Made by a program: the position numbers and the translations under genes. Positions 43,640-54,234 of a stretch of 64,000 nucleotides of DNA are shown piece after piece. Origin of the DNA: Limanda limanda (Eukaryota; Chordata; Actinopteri; Pleuronectiformes; Pleuronectidae). The stretch lies in assembly GCF_963576545.1 (NCBI RefSeq), contig NC_083648.1, positions 18,709,154 through 18,773,153 on the forward strand, in the 5' to 3' direction. Positions within the stretch are counted from its first letter, which is position 1. Every line of letters starts with the position of its first letter. Below the pieces are notes generated by a model. That model was given only the letters and a program-made list of their open reading frames with translations. It was not told the origin of the DNA and ran no database searches.

Positions 43640-44610
43640 TTTAATGTGCAATCTAACTTTTCTCAGTGTTGTGTGTCAGTCATTCAGTTTTTGCGTTCTC
43701 ATTGGGTAATAGCAAAGTCACAGCCAATCCAAGTCATCCGTCTTGTATGGGGCGGGACATGAGGTGCAGGTAGTGGTTCAGCATGCTTTGAGCAGGTGGG
43801 TCAGAGAGAGAGATAGAGTCCAGATGTCCTGAGGAAAAGTGTTGTGCTGTGGGAAACATTTAAGAAGTATCTTCGAGGTCGACTACTCGTGGTCCTGATA
43901 TAAAGTCTTCTATGTAACCTGCCAAAGGTAAATATAACGTGGATGCCTTAAATTGTGAGCTGTAACTTAATGTTGTAGTGGAAAAGACCGGAGTGTAATG
44001 TAGTTAGCCACCCGCTAGCTTAGCATCACGTGTCATAGCTTTAGCACTGTTGTTGTTTCAATGCTAAAACGGGCTAACATTAAGTCAGTACGATTTAGTG
44101 TGATGATATTATGGCTCAACAGAGTTCATGTAATTAAAGGAGACGGACGTCTGTGAAGAGAGAGAGAGAGAAACTGAGAGTGCTGGTGGATGGACCCTGC
44201 TGTTTTCTTCTTCCCTGGATTTTCATTGCTGTGTATGCTGCCTATATTTTGGATTGTGACTGCCATCATCACCCCTATCTGTGACATTGCCCTATTGCTC
44301 CTCGTTTGGACCTGTGAGTATTGAACTGATATGACAATGCACGTGCTTTTATTTTCTGCTCTTGGCTGAGTGAAGTGGCCATAACAGTTTTCAGGCCTCA
44401 CCGCACCCGAGCATCACTACAGGCCTGCAACTGAGTCTACAGTTTATTATTTCAGTTACCTTTCATATAACTGTTGTGCATTTATTTTGTTTTGTAAATA
44501 TTTTACTTCCTGAGAGAGGAGCTCACAGCAATTTCATTTGTTTTATATTGTAAATAAACAGCTGTGAAGGTTTTGACGTTTAAAATACAGTTGTGGTGGT
44601 CTTCAATATT
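43640..44610 (+). other. unexplained stretch, possible LTR or non-coding transcript
   Basis: A purine-rich leader with GAGAGA runs at 43806 and 44159, a donor-like CCAAAG|GTAAAT at about 43928 and an AATAAA near 44555 give it the look of a transcribed unit or retroelement LTR. No open frame is convincing and no flanking duplication was identified. I report it only because nothing else explains it. Confidence 0.25.
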
Positions 44611-46198
44611 AATTAGAGGAATTTAAACAAAAGATAAGATTAGTTTCAAATATTCTTCTGAGATCTTATTCATTTTTTTGTGTTTACGAACTCAGGCCCA
44701 GGAGATCTGGGTTACATTTATGAATTCTACATTTCAGCCGCGAAGCGTGATCTAGCTTATGTAGCTACAGGGATTTGACAGAACTGTTTATTTACAGTGA
44801 GAGTCATCTCTTCATTCAATAAAAATATACGACAGTCAGATCTTAATGTATAAAGCTGCGCTGTACAGAGGAGTAAATATGATTAAAGGGATTAGCTTTT
44901 AAATTACTTTTTCATAACCGATAATCAAATTAAGACACGTGGAGCATTCCGACCTCAGTCACATTATGTAGACACACGTACGGCCTAATCACATTATAGC
45001 GTCCATTTTCACAAGCCATGAGTTTGAGCATAAACAAGATCACTGGTGCTACACACCTGATTCTTGGGAGGTGAGGGAGAAATGGTAGATACTGTATGCT
45101 CCGTGTTTTAATGGAAGTTGACGTCATTTCGTTTTGGGATGGCATCAAACATCGCGATGATGAGATCTTCAAAAGGTTGGAAGAATGATGCACTGGAGGT
45201 AATGTTGACTTGAATCATAATCTGTGAATCTCAAAAAAAATCTCATAATATGCTCTGTAACATGTAAAGAATATGAATGGAACATTCTATTTGAAATTCA
45301 TGTTAACACTATAATTTGAATCATTTCTTATTCAGAATAAGGTCAACTGTCAGATTATTTGTATCAATGTTAACTCACTATTTCAACCAAACTGAGCTTT
45401 TATATCTGTCCAGAATAGGAGTGTATTGATCCAACAGATCCATGGTTCGGTTTTGACCTCGCCTTTTCCGTTTTTTCTTGTATTTTTTGGGTGGTTGGTA
45501 GGAGATTCTGAGATCTTTGGCTTATTATTATATTATATTATTATAATTATAATTTAGTAATTTAGAGGCCCTGCACACACAGAGGTCCCAGTAAATCTAG
45601 AAGGCTAAACCTGTTTTTGATTTCAAGTTGAAACTCTATGTACCAAGCGGAGTGATGAAGACTACTCCATTACATCATTATATTCGGGTTTAACAGGAGA
45701 GAGATGAATATTTCAGACCATGAGAGGATATATAATTTGAAAAAACGAATGAAAACTATTATTTCTGTCACATGGCCTTTGTGAGTGGGTGTGGATGTGT
45801 AACCTCACATTCATGTCACATCGGCAGCAGATTGATGGCTACAAATTGGTCCCATTTACATCATCTGACAGCTAAAGATGTTTTGTGATCGTAGGTTTAA
45901 TGTTGTCAAATTACCTTTAATGAGACACTATAGATGATGTGAGGCTTCAGACATCTGCTTCCTTTAAAATAAAAGCAGCATGGGTAATACTATCACTGTT
46001 GTGTCCTGTCAGTTTGTCTAGAGTCTGGAGTCTGGGGCTCCTCCATCATTTGAAGCCACGGTCTAAGCAGCTTACACTTAAAAGCCACTCAACTCTATAG
46101 ATTTACAAGTGCTAGGAATTATGGGAGATCATACAACTCTGTGTGTGTTGGAAATCACCACTGTTCAGTCACTCACTATAACCTCTCATGCTTACTAT

Positions 46199-46780
46199 TA
46201 GTAAGGGCATTTTAGCAGATATTTGACCAATCTGGGAAGTAAATCCTTACCAAGAAATTTCTTCACAATTGTGTTTGGGAAGGTGTGTAATATCATGTCT
46301 TAAAATGTTGAAATTCAACTCCCGTGGGAAACCTCCTAAAAAATTGCTCAAAGTTGGGGTACCTGTAACCGATTTTTGAAAAATCGAAAATGTTAAATTT
46401 GGCTTTAAGTAACTTGTGAGGGGTCAAACTAGAGTTTTTCATGATTCTGAGTTGATTGCAAGCATTCGTTTTTCACCAAAACCACTCCTTAGTGCAAAAA
46501 CAGCCACCTCCACTTTTCCCACTCACTGCATTTTCAGCCATTATTCACGAATAAAGGGTTCCAAACCCCCCCGCCTCCCCAAAAACAATAAAAAATATAA
46601 ATAACCCAGTTAACACCAGGAAAAAATCTATCTTTTTTCTATTTGTCTAAAGCAATAGCCTCATGGAAAGGTAATAATTGTCAGGGCAGCATTAGTTTTT
46701 CACCAAAACTGCTCCTTAGTGGAAAAACAGACATTTGAATTTGAAAAGTAGCGTTATTCGTTTATTTCAGTATCTTGCAT
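46199..46780 (+). repeat. left outer arm of the foldback element
   Basis: Inverted partner of 50599-51035 plus 48395-48524. The arms are highly similar, with few mismatches and one small indel near the tip (left 'ttttagcagatatttgacca' region). Confidence 0.85.
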
Positions 46781-46806
46781 AATACTGATCCACTCTGCCA
46801 CACGCT

Positions 46807-47070
46807 TCATGTGTCAATGTCTGAGTTCTCTCCAAACTGAACATCATCATGAGCACAATTCTTGCACATAATGCCTTTGCAAACTCCACATGCCGAGATA
46901 CACTTGACATCATTCTTTTTGCAGCTGCACCGGCGGTCGCTGCAATCTCCATTGCAATTGCAGACTGTGAACTGAAGAAGCTCCTCAGGAGCCATGGGGT
47001 CTAGTGTTGGAACTGGCTCATATCCCTGAACATCTAGTGTCCACCCGTAGTCACTAGGGTCCAAAGACAT
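46807..47070 (-). pseudogene. foldback-element protein, tesmin/TSO1-like CXC cysteine cluster
   Basis: The minus-strand frame encodes CNCNGDCSDRRCSCKK, then KCISACGVCKG and MCKNC, a spacing of C-x-C-x4-C-x4-C-x-C like the CXC DNA-binding domain of tesmin/TSO1/LIN54 proteins. It lies downstream of the frame at 47180-48217 and is probably the C-terminal part of the same ancestral product. The join is disrupted by telomere-like repeats (47152-47173) and a frame change. It is in the left arm only; the right arm has lost this segment. Confidence 0.6.
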
Positions 47071-47151
47071 GCTCTTAAGAAGGATCCAGTCCCAGGTTTG
47101 TATATATGCACGGAGAGAGTGCTGTGCAGCTGCACCCTCTGTTGGAGACAG

Positions 47152-47173
47152 GGTTAGGTTAGGATTAGGGTTA
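47152..47173. repeat. short telomere-like repeat (TTAGGG-type)
   Basis: 'gggttaggttaggattaggg' is a degenerate TTAGGG array in the left inner arm. The inverted copy is at 48329-48353. Confidence 0.8.
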
Positions 47174-47179
47174 AAACTT

Positions 47180-48217
47180 TTAGAGGGTTTCCTTGTAAGC
47201 AGGCAAAGTTTGGAGTTGCTTCATGAGTTGACAGTACAGCCGTGCCCCCTTGGCGTATTGGTGATGCCCCGCAGCTGCAAAGATGTCTAGCATCCTGGTG
47301 ACAATGCAGGACAGGTGCCCATTTTGGTCTGCAAGCCATTCAGTTCTGATGAAGATCTTGATGACATCTACCATGTAGTGGTACTGCACCCAGAGTGCAG
47401 GCGTTCTTCCTCCTTTGGCAAGTCTTTTGAAGATTTCTTCAAACCTCCGTTCAAACACTATAACAACTGGATCTGTGTGTCTGGCTCCCATTTTCCCATC
47501 GGCTACCTTCTCCATCAAGGTCCTCATTTCACCAAGCTCCTCCTCAGTGAAGGCATGTTTCATGATGTGCTGATAGATGGCTGCATCAATTAGGAGGTGA
47601 GCACGGATTGCCTTGTCAAAACATCCTCCATCCAGGATGTGGTTGGCTGTCGTACTCCCTGGATAGATCAGCTGGATCAGCTCTAGTATAGATCCAGAAT
47701 CCTCCATGATATTACCCAAGGATCCAAGTTAGGACTTTAGCAGGTGAAATCCACCCAACCGTGGAATGATAGGTAGATTTGCCTGGTTTATGATGTCCAC
47801 AGCTTTGAGCCAGATTAGGAGATTGAACGTCACTATAGTGACTTTGTCTTCAGAGAGCCGCATGCACTCTTTGAGAGCGGTGAAGATGGTGTTGTGGTCA
47901 TTAGGGTCACCTTCGATGACTGGGAGGAAGTCGATCAGCGTGCTCTGCTTGGCATCATCTGCATGGATACGTTTCATCCAGCCATTCCAGTTGGACTGTG
48001 AGAAATCAGGATCCTGTGCTTTGATCACCCACCCTGCTGCCCAGAGTGTATCGCCCGGAGTGAGGAGTGGCTGGTCTTGTGTTACAAAGGAGGAGACCTC
48101 AGTGATGGGAAGAAATGTGATGGTTTTTATTCCAGTCTGTTTTCTGTTAGTGAATGGAAGAATCTTCACTTCTTGCAGTGGCTTGCAGACCACAATGGGC
48201 ACCAGGATGCTAGACAT
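47180..48217 (-). pseudogene. foldback-element protein, N-terminal and central part (one in-frame stop)
   Basis: Two collinear pieces in the same minus-strand frame, 48217-47732 and 47728-47180, are separated by a single TAA at 47731-47729. The sequence runs 'LGGFHLLKS-stop-LGSLGNIMEDSG'. Other recognisable words are TPGDTLWAAGW, IIPRLGGFHLL, IRAHLLIDAAIYQ, LWVQYHYMVDVI and FAAAGHHQYAKGARLYCQ. I have seen this pattern in uncharacterised proteins repeated many times in fish and invertebrate genomes, often next to a CXC cysteine cluster, but I cannot name a family. I see no obvious DDE motif. The C-terminal part is duplicated in inverted orientation at 48200-48310. Confidence 0.6.
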
Positions 48218-48388
48218 CTTTGCAGCTGCGGGGCATCACAAATACGCCAAGGGGGCACGGCTGTACTGTCAACTCATGAAGCAACTCTAAACTTTGCCTG
48301 CTTACAAGGAAACCTTTAAAAGTTTTAACCCTCACCCTAACCTAACCCTAACCCTGTCTCCAACAGAGGGTGCAGCTGCACAGCACTC
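48200..48388 (+). repeat. right inner arm of the foldback element (inverted copy of coding end)
   Basis: Inverted copy of 47126-47300. Read on the plus strand it encodes RMLDIFAAAGHHKYAKGARL again, so the C-terminal coding sequence exists twice, head to head. At the KETL/KETF position the plus copy stays open where the minus copy has a stop. Confidence 0.85.
48329..48353. repeat. short telomere-like repeat (CCCTAA-type)
   Basis: 'accctaacctaaccctaacc' sits in the right inner arm as the inverted partner of 47152-47173. It is longer and more regular than its partner. Confidence 0.8.
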
Positions 48389-48821
48389 TGCAAGATACTG
48401 AAATAAATGAATAGCGCTACTTTTAAAAATTCAAATGTCTGTTTTTCCACAAGGGAGCAGTTTTGGTGAAAAACTAATGCTGCCCTGGCAATTATTACCT
48501 TTCCATAAGGCTATTGCTTTAGACCAGGGGTCTTTAACGTTTTTCAGGCCAAGGACCCCCAAACAGATGGAGCACGGACCCCCTACTATATATATTATAT
48601 AAAATTGTGTTTTATATTACATTGGGCCTAGTGCCATGTATAAAAATAACTACCCTGATATTGTGCATTCAATACTAAGCTATTCAATTAATACACGGGA
48701 ACATATATTCATGTTTTTAATTTTAACATGTGCAAGGTACAGGGTGGCCATGCCACTGCCATTTATAAACATACAGTGGGTACGGAAAGTATTCAGACCC
48801 CTTTACATTTTTCACTCTGTT

Positions 48822-49802
48822 TCATTGGGTTAGGGTTAGGGTTGGGAATGATGCAACAAGTTTTTCACACCTGGATTTGGGGATCCTCTGCCATTTTTCC
48901 TTGCAGATCCTCTCCAGTTCCGTCAGGTTGGATGGTGAACGTTGGTGGACAGCCATTTTCAGGTCTCTCCAGAGATGCTCAATTGGGTTTAGGTCAGGGA
49001 TTAGGTCAAGAATGGTCACAGAGTTGTTCCGAAGCCACTCCTTTGTTATTTTAGCTGTGTGCTTAGGGTCATTGCCTTGTTGGAAGGTGAACCTTCGGCC
49101 CAGTCTGAGGTCCAGAGCACTCTGGAAGAGGTTTTCTTCCAGGATATCTCTGTACTTGGCCGCATTCATCTTTCCTTCAATTGCAACCAGTCGTCCTGTC
49201 CCTGCAGCTGAAAAACACCCCCATAGCATGATGCTGCCATCACCGTGTTTCACTGTTGGGATTGTATTGGGCAGGTGATGAGCAGTGCCTGGTTTTCTCC
49301 ACACATACCGCTTAGAATTAACGCCAACAAGTTCAATCTTGGTCTCATCAGACCAGAGAATCTTATTTCTCATAGTCTGGGAGTCCTTCATGTGTTTTTT
49401 GGTAAACTCTATGCAGGCTTTCATATGTCTTGCACTGAGGAGAGGCTTCCGTCGGGCCACTCTGCCATAAAGCCCCGACTGGTGGAGGGCTGCAGTGATA
49501 GTTGACTTCGTGGAACTTTCTCCCATCTCCCTACTGCTTCTCTGGAGCTCAGCCAAGGTGATATTTGGGTTCTTCTTTACCTCTCTCACCAAGGCTCTTC
49601 TCCCACGATTGCTCAGTTTGGCTGGACAGCCATGCCAAGGAAGTGTTCTGGTCGTCCCAAACTTCTACCATTTAAGGATTATGGAGGCCACTGTGCTCTT
49701 AGGAACCTTGAGTGCTGCAGAAATTATTTTGTATCCTTGGCCAGATCTGTGCCTTGCCACAATTCTGTCTCTGAGCTCCTTGGGCAGTTCCTTCGACCTC
49801 AT
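48822..49802 (-). pseudogene. Tc1-like transposase with one nonsense codon
   Basis: Cut-and-paste DDE transposase of the Tc1 group. From the ATG at 49802 the frame stays open to 48822 (326 codons before the stop) apart from one TAG at 49667-49665, codon 46, where related proteins usually have lysine (KW-K-FGT). The N-terminal helix-turn-helix region reads MRSKELPKELRDRIV. Catalytic motifs are visible at WSDETK (first Asp), GNDPKHTA (second Asp) and LNPIEHLW (Glu), with the DD34E arrangement. The usual C-terminus after KLVASFP is replaced by residues encoded by TTAGGG-like repeats (48829-48846). No frameshift was found. Confidence 0.93.
48829..48846. repeat. short telomere-like repeat in the Tc1 3' coding end
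   Basis: 'gggttagggttagggttggg' overlaps the last codons of the transposase. It is the third TTAGGG-type patch within 1.7 kb. Confidence 0.8.
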
Positions 49803-50598
49803 GATTCTCATTTGCTCTGACATGCACTGTGAGCTGTAAGGTCTTATATAGACAGGTGTGTGCCTTTCCTAATTAAGTCCAATCAGTTTAATTAAACACA
49901 GCTGGACTCCAATGAAGGAGTAGAACCATCTCAAGGTGGACCAGAAGAAATGGACAGCATGTGAGTTAAATATGAGTGTCACAGCAAAGGGTCTGAATAC
50001 TTATGACCATGTGATATTTCAGTTTTTCTTTTTTAATAAATTTGCAAAAATTTCTACTTTTCTGTTTTTTTTTTTTTCAGTAAAGATGGGGTGCTGAGTG
50101 TACATTAATGAGAAATGAAATTAACTTTTTTGATTTTTGCAAATTGCTGCAATGACACAGAGTGAAATATTTAAAGGGGTCTGAATACTTTCCGTTCCCA
50201 CTGTACATCTTGCATACAACACTGAGCTAATAAAGTAATTCACAGATTCATGTTTTTATTTTTAACATACATGTAGAAGAGACAGTGAATCCTCAAGCTA
50301 TCTGTGCATGGCACACATACTCCCACATTAGTGAGATGTCGGACCCTGATGGGTAGCAAACAACTTACCTAATCTTGGATGGATGGAGGTTGTTAGGCAG
50401 AGGGTCAAATCAGCCTCACAGTATGTTGGATGCATGTTAATGTGTATTGAAAGACATTTAAATTCGTGAAAAAAAAAATATATATATAAATTTTTTAAAA
50501 AATTGTCTAATCAACCAAAGATTTCGCGACCCCCCTGCAGTACCTACGCGGACCCCCTAGGGGTCGCGGACCCCCTGTTGAAGACCTCTGCTTTAGAC

Positions 50599-51035
50599 AA
50601 AATAGAAAAAAGATAGAATTTTTCATGGTGTAAACTGGGTTATTTTTATTTTTTATTGTTTTTGGGGAGGCGGGGGGTTTGGAACCCTTTATTCGTGAAT
50701 AATGGCTGAAAATGCAGTGAGTGGGAAAAGTGGGGGTGGCTGTTTTTGCACTAAGGAGTGGTTTTGGTGAAAAACTAATGCTTGCAATCAACTCAGGATC
50801 ATGAAAAAACCCTAGTTTGACCCCTCACAAGTTACTTAAAGCCAAATTTAACATTTTTGATTTTTCAAAAATCGGTTACAGGTACCCCAACTTTGAGCAA
50901 TTTTTTAGGAGGTTTCCCACGGGAGTTGAATTTCAACATTTTAAGACATGATATTACATACCTTCCTTAACACAATTGTGAAGAAATTTCTTGGTAAGGA
51001 TTTACTTCCCAGATTTTCATATGTTGCCCTCACTA
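50599..51035 (-). repeat. right outer arm of the foldback element
   Basis: Reverse complement of the left arm. It contains 'tgagcaattttttaggaggt', the complement of 'acctcctaaaaaattgctca' at 46330. It was separated from the rest of the right arm (48200-48524) by the hAT insertion. Confidence 0.85.
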
Positions 51036-51129
51036 TATGTAAAACATAGTCTGTAAATAAAGATGGAAGAAATGTTTCCACTTCCTCCCACTATGCAGAA
51101 ATTACCCTGGCCTGCCCCACCCCCAGACT

Positions 51130-51460
51130 CACCTGCTTTCCATCAGTCAATCAGTCACTCAGTATATATACTCGCCCATTTCCTGTGTTCTGTGCCAGAT
51201 TGTCTAGACTAGAGTGTATTCCTAGCTATCTAGTAGTATTTCTTGTTTCTCTGCTCTGCCTGATTCCGGTTCTGACCTGCCTCCTTGGACCCTGGATTCC
51301 CTTTTTGCCTGCTCACTATTGTGTTTGTTTGCCCTTGTTGACTGTCTGCCTGGTTTTGACCACTGCTTGTCCATTAAACCTGAACTCTGGCTACTCCTAA
51401 ACTGCTCAAGTGTCGCGCTATTGGGTTTTGTTTGCCATTTAGCGCACCCTGACATCAAGA
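51130..51460 (+). mobile_element. possible solo LTR remnant
   Basis: A TATA-like 'agtatatatactcg' at about 51161 is followed by 'ttctgtgccagattgtc', a C/T-rich middle and ATTAAA at 51373. This layout resembles LTRs of fish retrotransposons. I could not find matching TG...CA ends or a target duplication. Confidence 0.3.
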
Positions 51461-52183
51461 GTCAGTCAATAATAATGTTTCAACCCATTTTAATTCCTCG
51501 AAAGTGGCCGGAGACAATGTGTTTTAGGCTTGTCTCACATCAATACATACATACTGTATATAAGACTTGATTGATCATATTTAGCCTAAATGATTGATGA
51601 TATTTTCTTATGTATTTGAGTAAGTTTATTTTCTAAATTTTGTATAAACATTTTTATATTGTTCAAATTTCTATTTTTGAGTGATAAATGCATTATTGCA
51701 TTTCCCTCAGACCACATCTGTCTTTTTTTAAATTTTGAACAAATGCAACACAGAACAAAGGCATTACCAAACAGGAAGTTGTATTTTCACTAACGTATAA
51801 GCATGATTCTGATAAAGATGCAGCTTGTCTTATTTGTGACTTGGAGTTATTAAATAAAGATTTTAAGCATATTTTTTATGTATGCATAAACAAAAAGAAA
51901 TAACATTGACTACGAAAATGTTTCACCATAGTTATTTACTGTCACTGTCTTAACAGAGAACATTTTTCGCTGACTGATGACTGATGTTTAAACCTTATGG
52001 GGACAGGGTAATTAATGAAGAATGATGGTGACTAACTTGATGATAGATATAATTTCATATGAGGTGTAAATAGAAAAGAGCAGCAGGATTCCAGATTGTG
52101 AAAACAGCTCTTTCTCGATCTCTGAAGAACTTCAGAACGTAGATGCAACACAGTCTTAGCAGTGTGGCTTGTTTTCACATTGT

Positions 52184-52407
<224 letters not shown>

Positions 52408-52599
52408 CACAACCTGGCTCAATGATGGACGAGGAAGGGCAAACCACTCATGAATTATAACTCAAAAAGGGACCTGTTCAATTGATAAATCTGAATTATT
52501 TGGACTTTCATGGAAAGAGCTTCTGTGTTCATCCTCCTGTTAACTTCCATCTATCAGCTTGCCTCACAAACAGCTTAGAGTTCAAACAGTGTGTGATTT

Positions 52600-52740
52600 A
52601 TCAGGACGCATTTTCAATAGAGAAAGGTTTCTTCAAATTTGGTGCAAATGTTCAATTGGACTTGGATTTACTGATTAGACTTCAATGGTCAAATGTCACA
52701 GTGACATCTCACAGTCTCAAATGTGTCTAGAAAGAAAAAT
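52600..52740 (+). repeat. dispersed repeat fragment
   Basis: Contains 'caaatttggtgcaaatgttc' and 'ttgattagacttcaatggtc'-type words ending 'cacagtgacatctcacagtc'. It is a diverged piece of a repeat common in spiny-rayed fish, related to the other 'ttggtgca' copies in the window. Confidence 0.45.
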
Positions 52741-53959
52741 ATAAGTGGTCGGAAACTGCGATGGTTTGTGAAGGCATCAACTACAGGGCGGTGAATGGGT
52801 CGATGTGACATGCCACATGTGACATGACCCACTCTCCACAATTATCTATAGTACACACCCTCCCTAATAGTCGTTCTATGTAAGATGAAAACATTTCGCT
52901 CTTTGCTTGCCCCCGCTGCCGCGTCAGCATTGCTGCCAGTTGCGTTATCCCCTCCACTTCCCCGGCATTTACCTGTAGGTAATAAACATTTGCTCATCAC
53001 TCCCATCACGTATGTGTACTCATATCTGGTGGAGTGATAAAGTTGGAGCCTAGCGACAAACACTAACATTTTCTACTGTTGAAATAAACATTTGAATGTG
53101 AGTTGTCTGACTGAACTCTGGTTATGATATCAAATAAGTTATTATTGAGGACATGAACATGCATCGGTGTGATAAGAACAACCTTTTTGATCCTTCATGG
53201 GAAATGTACACTACAATGTAGGGGATAATCTTATGCACTGAGGAATTGGTACCTCACATATTATAATTAATGTTTAAGGATGTAGCAAGGTGGGAAAACG
53301 TCAATCAAAGACCCACACAATCCTGAGAAGAGAAAAAACATAAACACCTGAGTGGGTGTACTGTGAGTATGAATGCTTTCGCTGCATTACGTCTTATGAT
53401 ACTATCCGTACAAGTTGTTTGAGGCATCCACATAATCAAGATTTGATTATAAACAGCACAACATGACAAGTTAAGACTCAACATCCTAGTCACAGGCCTT
53501 TTTATTTATTTGATTTTTTTAAATGGGGTGGAATAAGGGCTACATTAATAGAGCTATTAGTTTTCAGTGCTTGCTGAAAGATAAATGGATGCACCTGCGT
53601 GTACCTGCACCGCAGCACTGGGAAGGATCAAGTCACATGAATCAAATTCTCATCACAGCTCGTCTCTGCTTTCATCATAATGTTCTAGACAAGGACTGCA
53701 CACGAGCCTTTTCTGCATTCCGCCCACAGGAATAAGATAAACTGAGAAAGTAAATCATGGTCCACCTTCATTATCACAGTGGGGGGTCCTCCGGGTCATA
53801 AAAAAAACACAGACTGGGCTGAAAGGACTGTAAATAAACATCATACTAAATTCATATCACACTAATCTTCCTTGTGCTGACTGGAACTGCTTCTCCTTAA
53901 TCAAATGATGATGTATTTGTGTATGTATATGTACATTGGTAATTACCATATGTTTATAG

Positions 53960-53961
<2 letters not shown>

Positions 53962-54032
<71 letters not shown>
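53962..54032. repeat. (AT)n and (CA)n microsatellite pair
   Basis: AT tract 53962-53997 followed by CA tract 54004-54032. A second AT tract lies at 54113-54136. Confidence 0.95.
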
Positions 54033-54234
54033 ACCACACCCATCAATAAATACGTTTATATGTAACTGCCTAATATGTGTATATCCCTCCCTCTCTCCCT
54101 CTGCATGTCTCCATATATATATATATATATATATATTTGTAAAAACCTATACATATATACATACATGTGGATATAAAGAGACAGAGGGAGATATATGTAT
54201 AGGTATACCTTTTTATATAAACATACATATGGAC

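Larger units (their letters stand above)
34245..46198. other. intergenic region between slc1a7 and the transposon complex
   Basis: Twelve kilobases with no host gene recognised. It contains dispersed repeats (35270-35520, 36855-37310, 37370-37500), Harbinger remnants (38600-39620), a LINE fragment (39985-40285), a fish repeat piece (42961-43035) and an unexplained transcript-like or LTR-like stretch (43640-44610). The slc1a7 promoter should lie at its low-coordinate end. A C homopolymer at 34291-34303 lies about 60 bases upstream of the slc1a7 ATG. I see no clear TATA box. Confidence 0.5.
48774..50203. mobile_element. Tc1/mariner transposon inserted in the hAT element
   Basis: Terminal inverted repeats of about 55 bp begin CAGTGGG(T/A)ACGGAAAG and continue 'tattcagacccctttа' on both ends with few differences. 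TA dinucleotides flank it at 48772-48773 and 50204-50205, the Tc1 target-site duplication. It is 1430 bp long, with one transposase gene on the minus strand (48822-49802). Confidence 0.96.
48525..50590. mobile_element. hAT transposon inserted in the foldback arm
   Basis: It is flanked by perfect 8-bp duplications CTTTAGAC at 48517-48524 and 50591-50598. The ends are imperfect inverted repeats: CAGGGGTCTTTAACG on the left and, inverted, CAGAGGTCTTCAACA on the right. Each is followed by 'aaggaccccc' or 'ggggtccgcg' motifs. Without the Tc1 element inside it, it is about 634 bp and non-coding, i.e. a non-autonomous (MITE-like) hAT. Confidence 0.93.
46199..51035. mobile_element. palindromic (foldback-like) DNA transposon with CXC-domain gene
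   Basis: The two ends are long inverted repeats. 46230-46680 matches the reverse complement of 50590-51012 almost base for base; for example 'ctgggaagtaaatccttacc' at 46232 is the complement of 'ggtaaggatttacttcccag' at 50994. The outermost shared word is TAGT(A/G)AGGGCA at 46199 and, inverted, at 51035. The arms continue inward: left 46680-46780 pairs with 48395-48524, and 47126-47300 pairs with 48200-48388. The single-copy centre is 47301-48199. The right arm lacks the CXC segment (about 46781-47120) and is interrupted by a hAT insertion. The target duplication at the outer ends is unclear, so the edges are approximate. The superfamily is not identified. Confidence 0.8.

Noticed and set aside
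47766..48290. Plus-strand open frame of 174 codons
   Set aside because: Most of it is antisense to the foldback-element protein; only its last part (after 48200) is a genuine inverted copy of coding sequence.
48877..49839. Plus-strand open frames across the Tc1 element
   Set aside because: They are antisense to the transposase, which has clear DDE motifs on the minus strand.
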